Shown here piece after piece: positions 58,133 through 64,000 of a stretch of 64,000 bases of DNA. A model generated the notes under the pieces. It was not told where the DNA came from, did no database searches, and was given only the letters and a program-made list of their open reading frames with translations. Made by a program: the position numbers and the translations under genes. The number at the start of each line of letters is the position of its first letter. Position 1 is the stretch's first letter. This DNA comes from Vermamoeba vermiformis (lineage: Eukaryota; Tubulinea; Echinamoebida). The stretch lies in NCBI GenBank assembly GCA_045837725.1, contig JBEWZL010000209.1:62001-126000 (forward strand). Reading direction: 5' to 3'.

Positions 58133-58841
58133 ATGGAAAAGGCACAAAAATACGCAGAGGGTGTTATCAACGACCCTGTAGTCGAATTCGCTTGGTAAGT
58201 GCCGAACTGAGATCTGATCGAGTTGATCGCGATCTGAATTGACGAATAATTGCGTATTAAATTAATTGCGTAAATAATACGTAATATTAATGGCCCACCT
58301 AAATTAATATCAAAATAATAATTATTTTTTAACGTTTGTAAAAATATTAAGCACGTCATTGAGCTAATACACCCGTGAACTATAGGGCTGAAGTTGCAGC
58401 TAAGCACGCTGAAACACACTTCAAGCTGTTGACTTCATTCGCGGACAGTACGAAGCTCAATCTGACCAAACTCGACGATGAGATCTACAAACACTTCCGA
58501 CAGGTGAGTTAGAGCGTGATCTTAGCGGTAGATGTATATACTAACCCCTGCACTATTACAAGGTATTCCCTGAATTGCGCGTGGATGTTTTGGACTATGA
58601 CGCGATGAAAACAGATGCAGCTAAATCTGAGTGGCGTGACTTCTTCAAGCCTTACGAGCAACGAGTGCATCAATTCAACTTTGCGACGTTGTTGCGCGTT
58701 AATAGCAGTGATGAAGAGGGCTATTGGGAGAAGAATACGATCATTGTCCCGCGGATTCAGTTCTTGGCCATTGAAATCGCTCGTAACAAAGAGGGCCACA
58801 ATAAGAAGTTATATGATACATTACAAAGCAAGAAGCAGTAG
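58133..58841 (+). CDS. PBDC1: PBDC1 family protein
   Basis: Three exons (58133-58194, 58386-58503, 58563-58841) give 152 residues, the usual size. The family core is plain: FRQVFPELRVDVLD, EWRDFFKPYEQRV, FNFATLLRVNSSDEEGYWEKNTIIVPRIQFLAIEIARNKEGHN, which matches human PBDC1 and yeast YPL225W. The yeast protein has been linked to folding of nascent elongation factor eEF1A; that role here is by homology. Intron 1 (191 nt) is longer than most. Confidence 0.93.
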
Positions 58842-59114
58842 ATAAATGCGGTCACTTGTGTAATTATTAAGCGAATAGTCGCGTGTGGTGGGATCGATCG
58901 AGTTTTATTTTGTTACAAATCTTTAAGATTGTGATTAGGCAGTACCTTTCAAACTGCGTGCATCCCTTAATATACCTATAGCCGATTAGTACTGTTGAAA
59001 GGTGTCTATTCAAGTTCGGAATTTACTTTCAGTTGTCGTTTAAAATTTGGATGCAGGACCTCGAGTGAAGTGCGGTGAAATTGATTTTATTACGGGCGAT
59101 AGTGCTATATTCCA
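58842..59114. other. Intergenic with a candidate hairpin
   Basis: 273 bp between PBDC1 and the WD40 gene. It contains a 9-bp inverted repeat, ACCTTTCAA (58944-58952) with TTGAAAGGT (58995-59003). No gene recognised. Confidence 0.4.
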
Positions 59115-61420
59115 ATGAATAAGAATAAGGCCAACACTGGCAATAACAAGCCTAAACAGGTATCACTAAACTAAAAAATTATAAGTCCATTTCGAAATCT
59201 GATTGAATAGTAATTTAATAGTTATTATTTAAATTAATCCTATTAATGGCGATATATGCGCATTTAATTGTACCATAATTAATAATTTTCGTCTTTGATA
59301 GCCCACATCCAACACAAAATCAACCAAGCCAAAAGAAGCAGCAAAAAAATCAGCCACAACCACGTGCGTGTATTTACAGCCCTATTAATTATTATATGCT
59401 CCGAGATATTTATATTTGATTTCGATAAAGCTATTGAAATCTACAGATATTTTCGAGTACAAAAGCTGTGCCAAATTTAGTAACACATTGATTCATTGCA
59501 GAACTGCAAAGACTGCACCGAAGACAGCCAGTACAAGTGTCAAACCGACGCCTGTCACCAGCACCACGGCCAGTGCGAAGAAGACACCAGCAACCAAACC
59601 CAAGGCAGCAACAAATGTCAAACCCCCGCCTCCAGCTGTTGAGACTAAAAATAGCGCTGAGAGTACCACCAACGAGAACAACACAAATGTCAAAGTGGAG
59701 TCACCGCCGAGCAGCACAGACAAAGTTGAGGTGAGTGTCAAAGCGACACCTGCCGCGCCGAAGTCCAGGTATGTAATTGACACGTGTCATAATCGCACCA
59801 CCGCAGTCGAGACTGACATTGACACCTGTCAAAGTGCCAAAAAAGCACCTGCAGCAACAGCGAAGAGCAAGACGAGCACTGCCACTGCCAAGACGAGCAC
59901 GACAAGTGTCAAAGCGAAGCCTGCAACCACAACCACCTCCAAGACAAGTGTCACCAAGCCACCTGCACCGACTGCCAAGACCAGCGCTGCCAAAGCAGCT
60001 GACAAGAAGCGACCAGCCGCGACAAGTGTCACATCGAGTGTCAAATCCAAGCCCGCGACCACGACTTCCAAAAGTGGCAAGAGCAGTGCCAACACATCGA
60101 AATCGAACAGTCGTCAGAGCAGTCGCCAAGTGTCACCGAGCAGCACGGTCAGTGACAGGTACGCACTGGTCTATATTGCCCTAACACCACTAATGACACG
60201 TGTCATTGCAGGTCAAAAGTGTCACACGAGACACCTGACAGTCACGAGACACCAGCTGGCACACCCAATGACACGCCTGAAGACAGCGTGACACGACCAC
60301 GTGCCAACACGACGTCCCTGCGCGACCTGGTCACGGTGTTCGAGTCCACCGCGCAGCTCATTGCCGCGAGCACGCAACCTCCTGAGAAATCTCCGCGGAG
60401 ATCAAGTGTCAAATCGTCAACGCTGCGACAGCTCAGCAAGAAATTTGAGCGGGAAAATGAAGACAGCACGGATGATCTCCGAAAATATCTCAGTCTGCGC
60501 CACCTGGACGCCTCATCGGAACTGCTCCGATCTCCACACGTGACTGAAAATATTCCGCTGCTGTTGTGGAGCAATCACGTGACAGCTGAGCACGTGGTGT
60601 CGAACGATCACGTGCTGGTGACAGCGACGAGTGAGGAGTACGTGACGGTGTGGGACCTGCTCGAGAACAAGTGAGTGTTGCGTCTATATTTGGTTCTTTG
60701 CACTTATTAACTTGATGTGTCAGTGCGCACCAGTTCAGTGGACATACGAGTCACGTGACGGGCATGGCACTGGCAGCCGAGGGCGATCAGATCGTGACGC
60801 TGAGCGAGCACGAGATACTGTCGTGGCGCGCGAGTGACTGTCACGTGACTGGTCAGCAACAACTGCGCGCTGATCTCGTCGCACTCACCTCCGACGGAGC
60901 ACACGCGGTGACAGCTGTCAATGCCGAACTCACGCTGTGGACGGGCGAAGAGCTCAAGCCCCTGAAGACAATCTCGCACGGAGATCACGTCACGTGCTTG
61001 ACCATGTGGCCGCGCAGTGCGGGACAATTGCTATTTATAGTCACTGGATCACGTGATCGCGCCATCAGACTGTGGGACCTCGCAACAGGCGAGTGTCTGA
61101 GCACGATTGAAGACGCGCACCAGGGCCCCATCACTGCACTGCGCGTGCTCTCCCAGGGCCGTCACGTGATCTCGTACTCGGCACGTGATCAGCACGTGAA
61201 GATTTGGGAACTGGACAACAAGGAGTGCGTGCTGCAACATCACGTGACTGAACCCTGCACGCGCACCCTGATCAAAGTGGTGTCAGACTGGAGTCACGTG
61301 ACTGCGCGCGAGAGTCAGCAGTGGGACGATCTCCTATTGGCCACCGAGATTCAAAATCTCAAACTGCAGATTGGACTCAGCGAGGGCTGCTGTTGCATTC
61401 TGGTCAGCGACGAGTTGTAA
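59115..61420 (+). CDS. WD40-repeat protein with a low-complexity basic N-terminus
   Basis: Six exons (59115-59159, 59302-59363, 59502-59768, 59835-60158, 60212-60670, 60724-61420) encode 617 residues. Residues 1-250 are Lys/Ala/Thr/Ser/Pro-rich and disordered. A helical part (LRDLVTVFESTAQLIAA, then LRQLSKKFEREN) leads to WD40 blades: EYVTVWDLLEN, HVTGMALAAEGDQIVTLSEHEILSWR, GSRDRAIRLWDLATGECL, SARDQHVKIWELDNKEC, ending in a helix and LVSDEL. It is a propeller scaffold of unknown partner. Intron 3 (59769-59834) is 66 nt with no in-frame stop, so it could be retained to add 22 residues. CACGTG occurs about a dozen times in the last exons, read mostly as His-Val. Confidence 0.85.
59778..59789. 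repeat. Palindrome TGACACGTGTCA, copy 10
   Basis: In intron 3 of the WD40 gene, which also ends in the sister word (TTGACACCTGTCAAAG). Confidence 0.85.
60194..60205. repeat. Palindrome TGACACGTGTCA, copy 11
   Basis: In intron 4 of the WD40 gene, four bases before the acceptor AG (CTAATGACACGTGTCATTGCAG), so a branch-like CTAAT directly abuts it. Confidence 0.95.
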
Positions 61421-61591
61421 ATTATTATTAAAATATCCTCCCTGTTAATACTGACCACGCGCTTGTTCTCGTTCATGAACCGTCGCGCACGTGATTTGTC
61501 ACGTGGATTTGTGCCCTGAGGGACTTGTTCGCTTCCAGAATCTACTTTTGTTGCCTCACCGAAGTAAAGACATCTATATTAACCCTTTATA

Positions 61592-64000
61592 ATGTCCGCT
61601 CTCGGTGCTGCGAAGATAAAGCTCTTTTTAGCGAATCTTGTGGATCATTACAGCAAGAGTTCAGTGAGCGCTAAAAACAAGTTCAGTGGTCGTCAAACAC
61701 TCCTCGGCACTGGCTTGGTATTGTTCGGCGCTGTAGTGACGATATATAAGAGGATTCAATTCAACAAAGTTAAAAAAGAGCGAGAGATCGAAACGACTAC
61801 GAAGATCACACCAGCTACCAAGCAAAATAATAAGGTGAAAGTAGACAAGCTATTCTTTAAGAGATTGGGCGATATTTTGAAGATTATTGTGCCCTCGTGG
61901 AAGTCCACTGAGGCCCTACATCTGATCGTCTTGACTATTCTCTTGTATTCCCGCACTATATTGAGGTATGTATGCACTAATATATGAACGCGTCGTATCG
62001 ATGTACTGTCATGTCGGAATAACGACTACGGGCCATAGTAAGGCCCGATAAATGACACATCTCCATTCAACCGTCACTAACGCTTGAATCCAGCATTAAA
62101 GTCGCTGATATTACTGGCAAGAATGCTCAATACATCGTGCAGAAGAACTTGAAGGACATATTCTTGGGCATAGTGCAGTTCGCGCTGATTGGTGTGCCTG
62201 CGTCGCTCGTCAACAGTGGCTTGCGTTACGCAACGGATTCGCTGTCGTTATTGTTCAGAAAACGACTGACCGATCATGTGAACAACGAGTACTTGAAGGG
62301 CACTAACTTCTATAAGGCCTCCAACTTGGGCGGTGAGAGCAGAATTGACAACGCGTAAGTAGCGGATCTAACCTTAGAAGTGCTGTTCGAACCAGATGAT
62401 TGATGCGTATATAGCGATCAACGAGTGACAAGAGATATTGAACGTTTCAGCGAGTCATTGAGCTCATTGTACGCGACTATCTTCAAGCCATTGTTGGATG
62501 TGATCTTGTTTACGTACAAATTAGCTCTCGTGCTAGGTCCTCAAGGTCCTGCGCTTATATTTACTTATTACTTCTTCAACGCACTCGTCAAGCGATTCTT
62601 GATGCCCGCCTTTGGTAAAGTAAGCAAAGTCTCGAATAATTTTTAGATCTCGGATATGCTCTCGAGAGGAATAAGAAGCTAATATAACGCTCTTATTAGT
62701 TGACGGCGCGCGAGTCAGAACTCGAAGGCGACTATCGCATGGCACATCAACGGCTCATCACCAACAGCGAGGAGATCGCGTTCTACGACGGCAGCAAGCG
62801 CGAGAAAGAGATCATTTCGCGCCTATTTATGGGCGTCTATCACCACGCCAACTACTTCAACCACCTCAAGTTCTTGGTCGGCATATTCGACGAGTTCTTA
62901 GTCAAGTACGGTGCGAGCATCATTGGCTATGTGATCTTAGCGCTGCCCATCATTCAAGGTACGCCGTTAATAGGCCCCTATTCATATAGAGCTCTATACT
63001 CACCTCACACAGGCCGCACTGGCTCCAAGACCACCGCTGATCTCACGGGAGATTTCGTCCGAAATAGGCAATTGCTGATTTCACTCGCCAAGGCCATTGG
63101 TCAGCTCATCGTGCTCTTCAACAAAGGTACGTGTTTGACACGTGTCGCCAGTACACCTCCGCTCACTTGCCTTATTTAGTCACCATGCTCGCGGGTCTGA
63201 CAGCACGTGTCGCGGAATTACTCGAAATGGTCAAGACACTTGAAGGCGCGGGCAATGCTCCGTTTGAACTGCGCGATGATGACACGCGTCAAAAGGTGAC
63301 TCAGGCCGCACCCGAATCGCAGCCTGCTGACGTATACAAACAAGGTAAGTGGCACTTTGACACCTGTCACTCGACCAATGGCTAATGATACGTGTCAGAC
63401 GAGCACATTGACGCGTGGCTTGCCTCGTTCAGTGAACGCAAAACAGCGCAGCGAACACGTGTCATTTCGAATCCTCCAAGCGAGGCTGAGCTGCAGCAGT
63501 TAGCCGCGTCGAGCAAACAGCGCGGAGTGTTGCTGGAGGGCGAGCTGATCAAATTCATGAACGTGTCGATTGTGTCGCCTGAAGGCAAGTTGTTGGCACG
63601 TGACATGTCATTTGAAGTCAAGCGCGGTCAGAATGTCATCATCACTGGCCCCAACGGTGCTGGCAAGAGCAGTTTGTTCCGCATTCTCGTACGTAGCACA
63701 CGTGACACTTTGATGCAAACCACTGGTTGACACGTGTCACAGGGTGAACTCTGGCCCCTGCACTGCGGTGTAGTGGTCAAGCCGCGCAAAGAGGACGTTT
63801 TGTTTGTGCCGCAAAAGCCTTATTTGGTGTTGGGCACTCTGCGCGATCAGGTCATTTATCCGCACAAAGGTCAGTGTTTGACACGTGTCACTTGGCAAAG
63901 ACTAACCCATCATTGCAGAGGTTGACATGAAGGCAGCAGGAGTGACAGACTCGGACCTCGAACGACTGATGGACATTGTGGACCCTTCGCGCACCATCCT
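61592..64000 (+). CDS. ABC subfamily D (peroxisomal ALD-type) half-transporter, 5' part
   Basis: Nine exons are seen before the window ends (61592-61965, 62094-62354, 62415-62619, 62700-62958, 63013-63126, 63180-63344, 63399-63688, 63743-63869, 63919-64000+), about 625 residues; the C-terminal third is missing. The transmembrane domain shows [33 protein letters not shown], the [13 protein letters not shown] segment and [13 protein letters not shown], all typical of ABCD proteins (the loop matching NPDQ and EEIAFY in ALDP). The nucleotide-binding domain begins [19 protein letters not shown] with Walker [10 protein letters not shown] and a Q-loop region [19 protein letters not shown]. Family role: dimers import very-long-chain acyl-CoA into peroxisomes. 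Introns 5-8 carry the TGACACSTGTCA words. Confidence 0.93.
63728..63739. repeat. Palindrome TGACACGTGTCA, copy 12
   Basis: In intron 7 of the ABCD gene, one base before the acceptor AG (TTGACACGTGTCACAG), the same arrangement as copies 4 and 6. Confidence 0.95.
63879..63890. repeat. Palindrome TGACACGTGTCA, copy 13
   Basis: In intron 8 of the ABCD gene, near its donor (GTCAGTGTTTGACACGTGTCA). Confidence 0.95.

Noticed and set aside
1-64000. tRNA, rRNA, CRISPR array
   Set aside because: I scanned for A/B-box pairs, conserved rRNA segments and regularly spaced direct repeats on both strands and saw none; the tRNA-like stretch in the TRIM is its putative primer-binding region.

Overview
The window is nuclear DNA of a gene-dense, intron-rich unicellular eukaryote. 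I place 29 protein-coding genes in 64 kb, on both strands. Most are cut by introns of about 45-70 nt with GT-AG ends, and gaps between genes are often under 300 bp. The gene set is eukaryotic and protist-like: a Rap1-type GTPase, a two-pore channel, a P4 flippase, a CHD-type remodeller, SDE2, PBDC1 and an ABCD transporter, alongside a mitochondrial HslV protease and a secreted GH15 glucoamylase. An amoebozoan or similar free-living amoeba fits the cysteine-rich surface proteins and HslV, but I cannot name the species. Exon boundaries were read by eye; for nearly every multi-exon gene the summed exon lengths are a multiple of three with matching phases, which supports the models.

Layout. 0-6 kb: a secreted cysteine-rich protein, cytosolic ClpB/Hsp104 and Rap1. 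6-10.3 kb: a 20-exon two-pore channel. 10.4-21.6 kb: F-box/LRR and LRR genes interleaved with secreted or surface proteins (a PQQ-like propeller, two tail-to-tail cysteine-rich type I membrane paralogues, a small secreted protein). 21.7-36.1 kb: an intronless unknown gene, a P4-ATPase, a divergent Fic-fold gene with a miniature LTR element (TRIM) placed at its stop codon, a GH15 enzyme, a 7TM protein and a mitochondrial quinone oxidoreductase. 36.9-46.7 kb: a 2343-residue CHD6-9-like remodeller carrying FYRN/FYRC domains, HslV and SDE2. 46.9-64 kb: ammonium transporter, SAM-like mitochondrial candidate, mitochondrial carrier, M1 aminopeptidase, tail-anchored protein, 2OG-Fe(II) oxygenase, PBDC1, WD40 protein and the 5' part of an ABCD transporter.

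The most striking signal is not a gene. The perfect 12-bp palindrome TGACACGTGTCA occurs 13 times (about 0.004 expected by chance in 64 kb of even composition). Twelve copies lie inside introns, and six of those sit 1-5 bases before the 3' splice AG. A sister word, TGACACCTGTCA, occurs four more times, always in introns. A second intron word, (TTG)CCTAATTAGG and relatives, recurs at or near acceptors. Two introns have GC-AG ends and both start GCACGTG. The core CACGTG is also very abundant inside coding exons between about 57 and 61.5 kb, where it creates repeated His-Val pairs. Together these suggest a genome-wide palindromic word, comparable in style to cyanobacterial HIP1, that is tied to introns and possibly to branch-point or acceptor definition.

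The genes do not form one pathway. Several neighbours share short divergent promoters (67 and 118 bp), and a 17-bp inverted repeat sits between two divergent secreted-protein genes.
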